64,000 bases of DNA from an uncultured Clostridia bacterium (GTDB taxonomy: Bacteria > Bacillota > Clostridia > Christensenellales > Pumilibacteraceae): positions 19,716-83,715 of the forward strand of contig CAOJOK010000004.1 in NCBI GenBank assembly GCA_948440265.1. Reading direction: 5' to 3'. The notes beneath the pieces are model-generated. The model was not told the DNA's origin, ran no database searches, and saw only the letters and a list, made by a program, of their open reading frames with translations. Positions 56,479 through 64,000 of the stretch are shown here, piece after piece; within the stretch, counting starts at the first letter, position 1, and each line of letters begins with the position of its first letter. Position numbers and translations under genes: made by a program.

Positions 56479-57264
56479 ATGTACAAGTTAAGCGATATAA
56501 TATCCAAACAGGCAATCTCTCTGCGCGGCGCGCAGCTGCTCGGAACGGTGTCCGACGTGCGGTTCGCCGCCGCGCTTAAAAAAGCGGACGCGCTCCTTCT
56601 CATAGACGGCGAAGAAAATGCCGACGGCTATCTTTCCCTGCCGACAAAGTCTATACACACTATGAAAGAAGATTCCGTCGTCGTGCGCTCGCTGTCTTCT
56701 CCGCTGGCATTTTCTTTTCTGCCGCCGAACAATCCGATTAACCTGCCCTGCGTCAATCAGGACGGCAAAATGCTGGGTAGATTATCCGACATAACTTTCG
56801 ACGAAAAGTTCGCCGTCATAGCGTTCACGGTCGGAGAAAGCGAATACAAGGCAGATACTCTGCTGTCACATTCCGATTCTCTCGTGATTTTCAACGACAG
56901 CGGCGCGCCGATTAAACTTCCGCGCTCGCGCCCCAAGCCGAAAGCCGCCGACAGAAAGACGGTTGTCAAAACCACGGCTCTGCCTGTCGAAACCGCACCG
57001 CCGCAGAAAACCGAACAGCCCGTCGAAAACACCGCGGCGGAAGCCGAAAAGCCGCCCGTTACCACGCCGACCGCCGCGCCGTCGCCCGCGCCCGAGCTCG
57101 GAGCGCCAGACTTCTCTTTCCTGCTCGGAAAATGTATTACGAAAACGCTGTGCTCGTCGTCTGGAAGAACGATAGCCGCGGTCGGCGAAATAGTCACCGA
57201 ACAGATTATAGCCGACGCCGCGCGGGAAAACAAGCTCGTGCAACTGACTTTGCGCGCATTCTGA
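56479..57264 (+). CDS. PRC-barrel-like domain protein
   Basis: A 261-residue protein with two PRC-barrel-like halves (LSDIISKQAISLRGAQLLG and CVNQDGKMLGRLSDITFDEK), then a Pro/Ala/Thr/Lys-rich linker (residues about 155-205) and a final small region with FLLGKCITKTLCSSSGRTIAAVGEIV, itself similar to a third PRC-type unit. Clostridial proteins of this kind are thought to be linked with sporulation or photosystem-like barrel folds, but the role is unknown. It is transcribed alone, divergent from the DUF1858 operon. Confidence 0.75.
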   Translation: MYKLSDIISKQAISLRGAQLLGTVSDVRFAAALKKADALLLIDGEENADGYLSLPTKSIHTMKEDSVVVRSLSSPLAFSFLPPNNPINLPCVNQDGKMLGRLSDITFDEKFAVIAFTVGESEYKADTLLSHSDSLVIFNDSGAPIKLPRSRPKPKAADRKTVVKTTALPVETAPPQKTEQPVENTAAEAEKPPVTTPTAAPSPAPELGAPDFSFLLGKCITKTLCSSSGRTIAAVGEIVTEQIIADAARENKLVQLTLRAF

Positions 57265-57270
57265 ATAGGA

Positions 57271-57301
57271 AAACGGCAAGCGCTTTCGACGCTTGCCGTT
57301 T
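57271..57301 (+). terminator. Terminator of the PRC-barrel gene
   Basis: A 12-base perfect stem AAACGGCAAGCG/CGCTTGCCGTTT followed by CCGTTAT. T run short. Confidence 0.8.
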
Positions 57302-57360
57302 CCGTTATAGGGGAGGGAGATGAAACTTATTGCAGTCTCGTCCCTGTCGAGGGGCATATA

Positions 57361-57780
57361 TTAAGCCGATTGTTTTTCTCTCGTCATAAAGCAGGGCACA
57401 ACCGCAACTATCGTTGCCGCGCCGAGTATCGCCGCAATCGCATAGTTCAGCGGAGCCAGCTCCGGTATGCCGAACATTACGATGTCGCTCACTGCGTCGG
57501 CAATGTTGCCCACGCCGCCCGAAAGCCCGAGCGCAAGACTCAATACATAAAGCACGGGAGGCAGAATGGCTATGAAGTCGCCGTACTTGCCGTCATAGAA
57601 GAACAGCGCGACCTGTGCGAGTATACCGATTATTATGAGCGCGAATATCCAGCCCGTGCCCTCGCCTGCTCTGCTCTTATAGACTGCGAATATTATGAGT
57701 CCGACAAGAGCTATCACAGCCGCGGCGCAGCCGAGCCAATAGGCTATCGTCTTATTCGAGAGTTTCTCTTTCAAATTCAT
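57361..57780 (-). CDS. Small four-helix membrane protein next to GH3 enzyme
   Basis: A 139-residue protein with four hydrophobic helices (residues about 12-32, 43-62, 68-88 and 112-132) and short polar ends. It starts 3 bases after the GH3 gene, with AAAGGAGG before the ATG, so it is the second gene of that operon. It has no recognisable motif. It may help anchor or export the enzyme; this is inference. Confidence 0.8.
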   Translation of the reverse strand: MNLKEKLSNKTIAYWLGCAAAVIALVGLIIFAVYKSRAGEGTGWIFALIIIGILAQVALFFYDGKYGDFIAILPPVLYVLSLALGLSGGVGNIADAVSDIVMFGIPELAPLNYAIAAILGAATIVAVVPCFMTREKQSA

Positions 57781-57783
57781 TTT

Positions 57784-60700
57784 TTAAGCCTCCTTTTTCT
57801 TTAAGACCTTGCTCACGACGGACAGAGCCAGAGCCGCCGCCGTCAGTACGGAGAGCACGACTATGACCGCGATAAGCGTCGTCTGCCACCAAGGGGTTAC
57901 CTGCACGATTCTGTCTGCGGACGATATGCCGTTTACGATTCCGGAATGAGCAATCGCATATTCCCAGCTGATAGCCGCGTTTATGAGAAGCTCCACTATA
58001 TTGCCGTCGTTATTCTCTTTCGCCCAAGCAAGCGCTTCCTTGCCGTGTCCCGCACTGCCGTCCAGACAGAACTGCTCGGAACCTGCCGCAAGCACTTCCA
58101 AAGCGTGGTTTTTATAACCCTTGAATCCGGACGCGCCGCCGCGAAGCGGAGCGGCGTCGGTGACGATGTTACCCGTCCAGCCCCATTCGTTTCTGAACAC
58201 CTGCGTATTCATAGCATAGCTTGCCGAAGCCCAAGTGCAGCCGAGTCTTTCGAACGACTGCATAAGTCCGCCTGCTTTCGCCACTTTAAGCGCGCCTTCG
58301 AACGCTCTCAAATTGCCTTCGCGAAGCGCCTGTTCCGTGAAGAAGCAAGCCACGCCTTCGCGATGATATTCCTGGTCGTTGCCGACTGCGTGTTTGGGAG
58401 CGGCGTGCGAACCCGTCTTTTCCATAGCGGTTACTTCGGGAATGGAAGCAAGATAGGAAAGGTTGGGACATTCGCTCATATACTCGAATGCACGTCCGCC
58501 GAAAGGCGTTCTGTGAAGGTCTGCGCCCGTGTTGTAGTTTTCCATAAGATTTGCCCACAAACCTTCTTCGCCCATCATTTTGCCGCGGCCTGCGTACAGT
58601 TCTTCGTTGAACGTACCCGTAAGCGTCGGCTTGCTGCAATAGCGCAGAGTTGCCCACGATATGACGCCGGGGTCTTTACTTGTTTCTATCGCAACGCCGT
58701 TTTCGTCGGTCTTGGGTTTCGTCGTTCCGCTCTGCGGATAGATTCTTATAGTGCTGCCCACGCTGTCGTCTCCGTCGCCTACCGCAAATGCGGGAGAAAG
58801 CGAACCGACTGCGGGACAGGAGAAGCTTTCCGCCGTTGCCAAAGGCAAGTCTTCGATTTTAAGCTGCATTATGAACTTTCTCCAGGTTATCTTATCCGAC
58901 AGCGGAACGTCGCGCATCATTATGATGTTGAGTCCTTCGTCCTTGCCGAACTGTGCCGCCAACTCCTCGTATGCGGGCGCGTCTTTCGGCGTTTCGTAAG
59001 TGTTGCCGCTTAACAGTTTTATCATTTCCGCAGTTGCGGCAACGGTGGTCTGCTGCGTAGGATAAGTGGCTTTCCAGTCGCTTCTCGACAGATATTTGCC
59101 GCCGTTTTCGATAAAGTGATTCAAGTCGCAGTCGTCGAACTGGTTGGTCACGCGGACGTTGTTCGTGGACATTCTGTACTTGTTTGCGTCGAAGCTTTGA
59201 GAGAACTCGTGCGCCTTTGCCGCCGTACCCGTCACTGCCGCGCCGTTTTCGTCGGTCATTCCCGTTTTGCCCTGCTTTGCAAGAACGTTATTGAGAGCGT
59301 CGTGCGCGTTGTCGCCTATCGCTATGTAGTAATCGCCGCCGCTCAAAATATATCCCTTTTCGCCCACATAATCATAGGACGCAAGCAGATATTTGTCCAC
59401 CGTCACCGTTACGGTATCGGTTGCGTTCGCATCCAGCTCTTTCGTCTTGGCAAAGCCGACAAGCTGTATTGCGCTCTTTTCCACTTTGTTCTTCTTCTCG
59501 TAATCGCCGTAAGGGGTCTGCGCGTAAACCTGAACGACGCTCTTGCCCTTTACGCTGCCCGTGTTCTTTACGGTGACTTTGACTTCTATTGCGTCCGCTC
59601 CGACGCTTACGGAATCCAGCGTCTGCGTAAACGTCGTATAGCTCATACCGTATCCGAACGGATAGGAAATTTCGTCCGAATACTTCCACTCGGTCGCGTC
59701 CGACTTGCTCGCTCCGACCTTGTCTTTCGCGTTGCCGGCTCCTGCTACGGCGTCCGCATAACGCGTTTCGTAATAGCGGTAACCGATATAAATATTTTCC
59801 GCCTGGAAGGAAATCCAGCTTGCGTTCTCCGCCGCGCCGATTTGCTCGTTTATGGCGTCCTTATTGGTAAATTCGGGGGTCTGCGTGCCAGAGTTTACAA
59901 CTGCGGGAGCGGAAAGCGAGTTGACCGCATAGGTGTCCGCAAGATGTCCCGACGGATTGACCTTGCCGCTCAAAATCTCGGCAACGCCTTCGAACCCGTA
60001 ATGTCCGGGCAGTCCCATATACAGCATTGCGTCGCAGTACTGCTTTACTTCTTCGACTTCCATTTGGTTGCCGATATTCAAAAGCACGATGACTTTGCCG
60101 AACGCCGCTCTGACCTTTTTCAGCATTTCTCTCTCGTTTGAATGCAGAGCAAGTCCGCTGAGCACCGTCGTGCCGTCGTCGTCCGTTTCGCTCATTGCCA
60201 CGTCGGTGCCTTCCGCGCCCACACGGGAAAGTACGACTATCGCCGCGTCGGTATACTCGCCGACGCCTGCAATCTTCGCGTCATAGAAATCGGGCGATTC
60301 TTCGCCTGTTCCCGTTCCCGCCTTATCGTGACCGCCGGTATTGCCGTTTTTGACCGAAGCATAACCTGTCAAGCTGTCGGGATTTACCGTGAAGCCCTCC
60401 TTTTCCAGCGCGGTTTTCAAATCGGTCTTATCGGCCGTTGTATTGGAAACCTTCGTTCCTGCCGAACTTCCCTGCCAAGCCGGATATGCCGCCGACCTGC
60501 CGAACAGGGAAATTTTCTTTTCCGTCTTCAACGGCAGCGCGTTCTTGTCGTTTTTCAACAACGCCGCGCCCTCTCTCATTTCGTTGATGTTCTGCTCTTT
60601 TGTTGCCGCCTTCAACTTTTCGAGGTTTGCCGCATTGAACTCGCCGAACGAACTCTTATAATAGGTCGTATCGACTTCTTCCGACACTTCGCCCTTGATT

Positions 60701-60840
60701 ACCTTACTCGTCTGTACGCCGAGCGCGTCGTTTATGACGCCCGCATAATCATAGGCAACCGTCGTTCCGACAACCGCAATGCACAAAAGCACCGCAAATA
60801 CGGCTGTCAGTCCGAACCACAGTTTAGATAGTTTGCTCAT
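57784..60840 (-). CDS. Circularly permuted, membrane-anchored glycoside hydrolase family 3 enzyme
   Basis: A 1018-residue GH3 beta-glycosidase-like protein. A membrane helix (residues about 8-30) is followed by the GH3 C-terminal alpha/beta and fibronectin III-like parts (KISLFGRSA, PFGYGMSYTTFTQTLDSV, IQLVGFAKTKEL) and only later by the TIM barrel (PHFGGR-like TPFGGRAFEYMSECP, KHAVGNDQ, NIVTDAAPLRGG with the likely nucleophile Asp895). The domain order is thus reversed compared with standard GH3, as known in Ruminococcus albus and Butyrivibrio enzymes. A second helix ends the protein (about 985-1010), so both ends are cytoplasmic and about 950 residues lie outside. Confidence 0.9.
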   Translation of the reverse strand: MSKLSKLWFGLTAVFAVLLCIAVVGTTVAYDYAGVINDALGVQTSKVIKGEVSEEVDTTYYKSSFGEFNAANLEKLKAATKEQNINEMREGAALLKNDKNALPLKTEKKISLFGRSAAYPAWQGSSAGTKVSNTTADKTDLKTALEKEGFTVNPDSLTGYASVKNGNTGGHDKAGTGTGEESPDFYDAKIAGVGEYTDAAIVVLSRVGAEGTDVAMSETDDDGTTVLSGLALHSNEREMLKKVRAAFGKVIVLLNIGNQMEVEEVKQYCDAMLYMGLPGHYGFEGVAEILSGKVNPSGHLADTYAVNSLSAPAVVNSGTQTPEFTNKDAINEQIGAAENASWISFQAENIYIGYRYYETRYADAVAGAGNAKDKVGASKSDATEWKYSDEISYPFGYGMSYTTFTQTLDSVSVGADAIEVKVTVKNTGSVKGKSVVQVYAQTPYGDYEKKNKVEKSAIQLVGFAKTKELDANATDTVTVTVDKYLLASYDYVGEKGYILSGGDYYIAIGDNAHDALNNVLAKQGKTGMTDENGAAVTGTAAKAHEFSQSFDANKYRMSTNNVRVTNQFDDCDLNHFIENGGKYLSRSDWKATYPTQQTTVAATAEMIKLLSGNTYETPKDAPAYEELAAQFGKDEGLNIIMMRDVPLSDKITWRKFIMQLKIEDLPLATAESFSCPAVGSLSPAFAVGDGDDSVGSTIRIYPQSGTTKPKTDENGVAIETSKDPGVISWATLRYCSKPTLTGTFNEELYAGRGKMMGEEGLWANLMENYNTGADLHRTPFGGRAFEYMSECPNLSYLASIPEVTAMEKTGSHAAPKHAVGNDQEYHREGVACFFTEQALREGNLRAFEGALKVAKAGGLMQSFERLGCTWASASYAMNTQVFRNEWGWTGNIVTDAAPLRGGASGFKGYKNHALEVLAAGSEQFCLDGSAGHGKEALAWAKENNDGNIVELLINAAISWEYAIAHSGIVNGISSADRIVQVTPWWQTTLIAVIVVLSVLTAAALALSVVSKVLKKKEA

Positions 60841-60861
60841 ATAAACCCTCCTTTTTAATTT

Positions 60862-60890
60862 GTTTTTCCGCCGCCCCGCAACGGAAAAAC
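60862..60890 (-). promoter_or_regulatory. Leader hairpin before the GH3 gene
   Basis: GTTTTTCCG (60862-60870) and CGGAAAAAC (60882-60890) form a perfect nine-base stem in the 5' leader, just upstream of the ribosome binding site. It could limit translation or protect the mRNA. Confidence 0.45.
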
Positions 60891-60918
60891 GACTTTGGTG
60901 TATATTTACAACACTTAT

Positions 60919-60947
60919 ATTCTAACAGCCGAACGGCGCGTATTCAA
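60919..60947 (-). promoter_or_regulatory. Promoter of the GH3 operon
   Basis: On the minus strand TTGAAT (60947-60942) and TAGAAT (60924-60919) are 17 bases apart. Confidence 0.65.
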
Positions 60948-61018
60948 GACGGCATTTTGCGCGTTTAAGACAATTTTTTACTTTTGCTTCCGCCTTGGAA
61001 AATCTTTGCGCTTAACGG

Positions 61019-61047
61019 TTGACATATTTCCGTCAATGCTGTATACA
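61019..61047 (+). promoter_or_regulatory. Promoter of the AraC gene divergent from GH3
   Basis: TTGACA (61019-61024) and TATACA (61042-61047) are 17 bases apart. Confidence 0.7.
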
Positions 61048-61079
61048 TAAATCATACGAGCATATGCAGGGGGCTTTTT

Positions 61080-61957
61080 ATGCAAGTCAAACGGGAACAC
61101 AGACGGTATACGGACGGCGCGAAGGTCTGGGCGGGCAAATACAGGAATTCGCACAATGCTCCGCACTGGCATTACGACTGCGAGCTTTTGTACGTCGAAC
61201 GCGGAAAACTCGACCTTATTGTGGGCGAGTCGGCTTTTTCGGCGGAGCAAGGTCAAGCCGTATTCATAGGCAGCGAGCAGGTTCACGAAATGCGTGCGCT
61301 GACGTCGGACACGCTTGTTTCTATGCTAATTTTCGACTGCGAGCTTATAAAGCCGTTTTTGCGCGACAATGTGCTTTGTCATCCGCTTCTGTCGCACAGT
61401 TACGGTTTTTTGAATATCTTCGAAAAAATAGAGTCCGCGCTGAAAACCCGCGAACCGTATTTCGAATACGAAACCGCCGCCGTTGTGCAGATGATGATTA
61501 TCGATATTTTTCGGCACGAAAAAATCGAGCCGACCAAAAAATGTCCCCCCCCCCCCGAGCGGTACGGCTTAAAGCCCTGCTTGCGGAAATCGACGAGAAG
61601 TATCTCTATTTCGATTTGACGTCCGCCGCCGATTTTATCGGAATGAACCCCGCGTACTTTTCCCGTCTGTTCCACTCGCTGACGGGTATGACGTTTTCGC
61701 AGTATTCAAACAGGGTGCGCGTGGAAAAAGCCGTCGAGATTTTGAAATCGAACGACGACGTTTCTATGACGGAAGTGTCGCTGCGGTGCGGTTTCGACAG
61801 CATACGAAACTTCAACCGAATATTCAAAAAGTATACGGGATACACGCCGCGCTCGCTCCCGAAAGATTTTATTCTGCGGCAGAGACTTATCAATCTCAAC
61901 GAAACGGCAAGCAATCCGACAATGGCGGAATGCGAGCTTATAGAATCTTCCGACTAA
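61080..61957 (+). pseudogene. AraC-family regulator, frame broken at a C12 tract
   Basis: Two frames together give one AraC protein. The first (61080-61619) encodes the cupin half (HNAPHWHYDCELLYVERG, EQVHEMRAL) and runs out of frame after the tract. The second carries the DNA-binding half up to the stop at 61957 (LTSAADFIGMNPAYFSRLFH, MTEVSLRCGFDSIRNFNRIFKKYTGY). They meet at a run of 12 C (61545-61556). A run of 10 or 13 C would give a continuous protein of about 292 residues. It is either phase-variable, decayed or a sequencing error. Divergent from the GH3 operon, it probably regulates it. Confidence 0.85.
61545..61556 (+). repeat. Homopolymer tract of 12 C inside the AraC gene
   Basis: Twelve consecutive C, between the cupin and DNA-binding halves. 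The frame needs a C count of 1 modulo 3 (for example 10 or 13); 12 leaves it out of frame. Such tracts are typical sites of slipped-strand mispairing. Confidence 0.95.
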
Positions 61958-61960
61958 CAA

Positions 61961-61995
61961 AAAAACCGTGCTTTATTGCACGGTTTGTTTTTTAT
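61961..61995. terminator. Bidirectional terminator, AraC gene/cysK
   Basis: AAACCGTG/CACGGTTT stem with T and A runs on both sides, between converging genes. Confidence 0.88.
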
Positions 61996-62915
61996 TTATA
62001 CAGGTTCGTACTCAAATACCGCTCTCCCGAATCGGGCAGAAGCGCGACTATGAATTTGTTTTCGTTCTCCTTTTTCTTTGCAAGCTCGACGGCGGCTTTA
62101 AGCGCCGCGCCCGAGGAAATGCCGACCAGCAGTCCTTCTTCTTCGGCGAACTTTCTCGCACAGTCCATTGCGTCGGAATCCGACACGGCGATTATGCCGT
62201 CGTAAATTTTCGTGTTCAGCACTTTCGGCACAAACCCTGCGCCTATGCCCTGAATACCGTGCGTCCCCGACACGCCCCTGCCGAGCACGGGAGAGGTTTG
62301 CGGCTCTACGGCGATAATCTTAACATCGGGATTTTTCTCTTTCAGATATTCGCCCACGCCCGTTATCGTTCCGCCCGTCCCCACGCCTGCCACGAAAATA
62401 TCGATTTTGCCGTCGGTGTCCTTCCAAATTTCCGCGCCCGTACTCTTTTTGTGCGCCTGCGGATTTGCGGGATTTACGAACTGTCCGGCGATTATCGAAT
62501 TCGGCAAATTCTTATGTATTTCTTCCGCCTTTTCTATTGCTCCCGACATACCCTTTTTTCCGTCGGTCAGCACTATTTCCGCGCCGTATGCCGAAATCAG
62601 TTTTCTTCTCTCTATGCTCATCGTATCGGGCATAGTCACGATTAGTTTATAGCCCTTTGCCGCGCAGACGGACGCCAGCCCTATGCCTGTATTGCCCGAC
62701 GTCGGTTCTATCACGACGGCGCCTTTTTTCAGACGCCCGTCTCTTTCCGCCGCCGCAATCATATTATCCGCCACGCGGTCCTTGACCGAGCCTGCCGGAT
62801 TGAAACATTCGAGCTTGACCGCAAGCAGAGCTTTCAGCCCGAAAGCGGAAGCGAATTTTTTTGCCGACATAAGCGGCGTATTTCCGATAAGCTGTGTGAC
62901 AGACTCGTAGAGCAT
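61992..62915 (-). CDS. cysK: Cysteine synthase A (O-acetylserine sulfhydrylase)
   Basis: Makes cysteine from O-acetylserine and sulfide using PLP. The 307-residue protein has the cofactor lysine in NPAGSVKDRVA, the substrate loop TSGNTGIG, the phosphate loop GVGTGGTITG and ISSGAALKAA. Standard length. AAAGGAG precedes the ATG. It starts 19 bases after the aldolase-like gene, so the two probably form an operon. Confidence 0.95.
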   Translation of the reverse strand: MLYESVTQLIGNTPLMSAKKFASAFGLKALLAVKLECFNPAGSVKDRVADNMIAAAERDGRLKKGAVVIEPTSGNTGIGLASVCAAKGYKLIVTMPDTMSIERRKLISAYGAEIVLTDGKKGMSGAIEKAEEIHKNLPNSIIAGQFVNPANPQAHKKSTGAEIWKDTDGKIDIFVAGVGTGGTITGVGEYLKEKNPDVKIIAVEPQTSPVLGRGVSGTHGIQGIGAGFVPKVLNTKIYDGIIAVSDSDAMDCARKFAEEEGLLVGISSGAALKAAVELAKKKENENKFIVALLPDSGERYLSTNLYK

Positions 62916-62934
62916 ACAAAAATTCTCCTTTACG

Positions 62935-63912
62935 TCACTCCATAAACAGAAGCGCGTTTAAAAATTCGATATAGTCGTCGCGCCCGTTCTTTATGAACTC
63001 GATTGCCGACGACGGGTGCGCGTTGAACAGTCCCGTCAAGAGATAGGGTACGTCGTATCCCCAGACCGCGCCCGATTCTTTCAACGGCTTCATAAACCCG
63101 CGCAGAAAGGCAAGCGCCGGTTCTATCCTGTACTTCGGGTTTTTCAAAAAGCCGAGCATTGCTTCCGTATGGCAGTTGCCTGCGCCCCTTCCCATACCCG
63201 ACATTGTGGAGTCGAGATAGTTCACGCCGCAGGCGCACGCCTCGATTGTGTTGGCGAACGCCAGCTGTTGATTGTTGTGCGCGTGTATGCCTATCTGCTT
63301 GCCGTACTTGTCGCCGACTTCGAGATATATCTCGCTCACCCTGCGTATTTCTTCGGGATACAGCGAACCGAAGCTGTCGACGATGTATATGACGTCAACG
63401 GACGATTTGCCTACTTCTTCCAGCGCGCGCTTCAAATCGCTTTCCTGGTTTTTGGATATCGCCATTATATTCAGAGCCGTTTCATAGCCCCTGCTTTTGC
63501 AATACTCCGCCATTTGCAGTGCGGACGGTATCTGATTTAAGTACGCCGCAATTCTGTACATATCGACGACGGAGTTCTTTTTATCGGCGACTGCTCTTTT
63601 CAAATCCACTCTGCCGACGTCCGCCATAACGGCTATTTTCATATCCGTTTTGTTTTCGCCGACGATTGCTCGGATATCGTCTTCCTTACAGAATTTCCAC
63701 TTGCCGAACTTTTTTGCGTCAAACAGTTTTTCGTCCGCCTTATATCCGAACTCCATTATATCGACGCCTGCTTTCACATTCGTTTCATACAGGTTTTTCG
63801 CAAACTCGTCCGAAAATAAGAACGCATTTACTATGCCGCCGTCGCGCATAGTCGCGTCCAAAAGCCGAACGCTCTTTCTCGCAGACTGTAAATTACCCGT
63901 TTCTTCTCTCAT
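62935..63912 (-). CDS. DRE-TIM metallolyase/aldolase-type protein (HMGL-like)
   Basis: A 325-residue TIM barrel of the pyruvate carboxyltransferase/HMGL-like family. The N-terminal motif reads LDATMRDGGIVN, where the usual DREG or RDGxQ becomes RDGG, as in 4-hydroxy-2-oxovalerate aldolase (DmpG-type) relatives. The metal site HAHNNQQLAFAN is conserved, and STMSGMGRGAGN matches the barrel's C-terminal glycine-rich loop. It differs from the leuA product in having no regulatory domain. Substrates are unknown. It is upstream of cysK. AAGGAATG precedes the ATG. Confidence 0.85.
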   Translation of the reverse strand: MREETGNLQSARKSVRLLDATMRDGGIVNAFLFSDEFAKNLYETNVKAGVDIMEFGYKADEKLFDAKKFGKWKFCKEDDIRAIVGENKTDMKIAVMADVGRVDLKRAVADKKNSVVDMYRIAAYLNQIPSALQMAEYCKSRGYETALNIMAISKNQESDLKRALEEVGKSSVDVIYIVDSFGSLYPEEIRRVSEIYLEVGDKYGKQIGIHAHNNQQLAFANTIEACACGVNYLDSTMSGMGRGAGNCHTEAMLGFLKNPKYRIEPALAFLRGFMKPLKESGAVWGYDVPYLLTGLFNAHPSSAIEFIKNGRDDYIEFLNALLFME

Positions 63913-64000
63913 AATTCATTCCTTTATTTTTTCTTCCGACAGCCGTCCCCTTGTCTAACGGGAAGCAGGATTTACTATACCATATATAATAACAGCCATC
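63913..64000 (-). promoter_or_regulatory. Upstream region of the aldolase-cysK operon
   Basis: On the minus strand a TATAGT-type -10 is seen (about 63980-63973), but a fitting -35 would lie at or beyond the right edge. Nothing else is recognisable. Confidence 0.4.

Noticed and set aside
57320..57364. 14-codon ORF with a GGAGGGAG site after the PRC-barrel terminator
   Set aside because: Very short, no promoter seen, and it overlaps the end of the converging gene; probably chance.
61019..61957. Single 312-codon ORF from TTG 61019 as an intact AraC protein
   Set aside because: Its first half is out of frame relative to the cupin domain and starts in the -35 box; only its C-terminal half is real.

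Overview
The window reads as the chromosome of a low-GC-type Gram-positive anaerobe, most likely an uncultured gut lineage of class Clostridia. This is inferred from strong AGGAGG-type ribosome binding sites, many near-consensus sigma-A promoters, T-tailed intrinsic terminators, the rpsL-rpsG-fusA-tuf order, a gyrB-gyrA pair, an ECF transporter core, LuxS, and a TM1266-type hydrogenase regulator. Base composition is moderate (about half G+C). I see no rRNA, tRNA, CRISPR array, transposase or prophage module.

Layout. 0-5 kb: guaA (minus, overlapping a truncated gene that runs off the left edge), divergent leuA, an AT-rich alpha/beta hydrolase, and a DUF1893 gene. 5-9 kb: a Cys cluster/KTA-tail protein overlapping luxS, then two similar modules, each a small XRE repressor divergent from a membrane protein with palindromes in the shared promoter, then a DUF421 protein. 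9-12 kb: a zinc efflux cassette (SmtB-like sensor, HMA metallochaperone, P1B ATPase). 12-15 kb: a nitrate/sulfonate/thiamine-precursor type ABC importer downstream of a TM1266-like regulator and a structured leader. 15-20 kb: an NlpC/P60-like hydrolase, a flavoprotein, an rRNA methyltransferase and citrate synthase. 19.7-23.8 kb: a LOG + TIR-like operon with its own consensus promoter, a GT4 glycosyltransferase and a zinc-ribbon protein. 24-35.5 kb: gyrBA, a membrane-anchored WG-repeat protein and the str operon. 35.8-38.5 kb: Rrf2 regulator, response regulator and histidine kinase. 38.6-47.2 kb: a long minus-strand run, ecfA1-ecfA2-ecfT-truA-patatin-MBL-GH13-htpG. 47.4-49.1 kb: a ParA ATPase overlapping an AraC regulator instead of ParB. 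49.2-56.3 kb: a DUF1858-pth-mfd-PrsA-like-hisC run. 56.5-61 kb: a PRC-barrel protein, and a small membrane protein with a large circularly permuted GH3 enzyme. 61-64 kb: an AraC regulator whose reading frame is broken at a run of 12 cytosines, then cysK and a DRE-TIM-type aldolase.

Most genes are housekeeping. The best candidates for something new are the LOG/TIR-like pair (possible nucleotide-signalling or defence unit), the poly-C AraC gene beside the permuted GH3 enzyme (possible phase-variable glycan use), the structured RNA leader in front of the TM1266/ABC operon, the paired XRE/membrane modules, and the ParA-AraC overlap.
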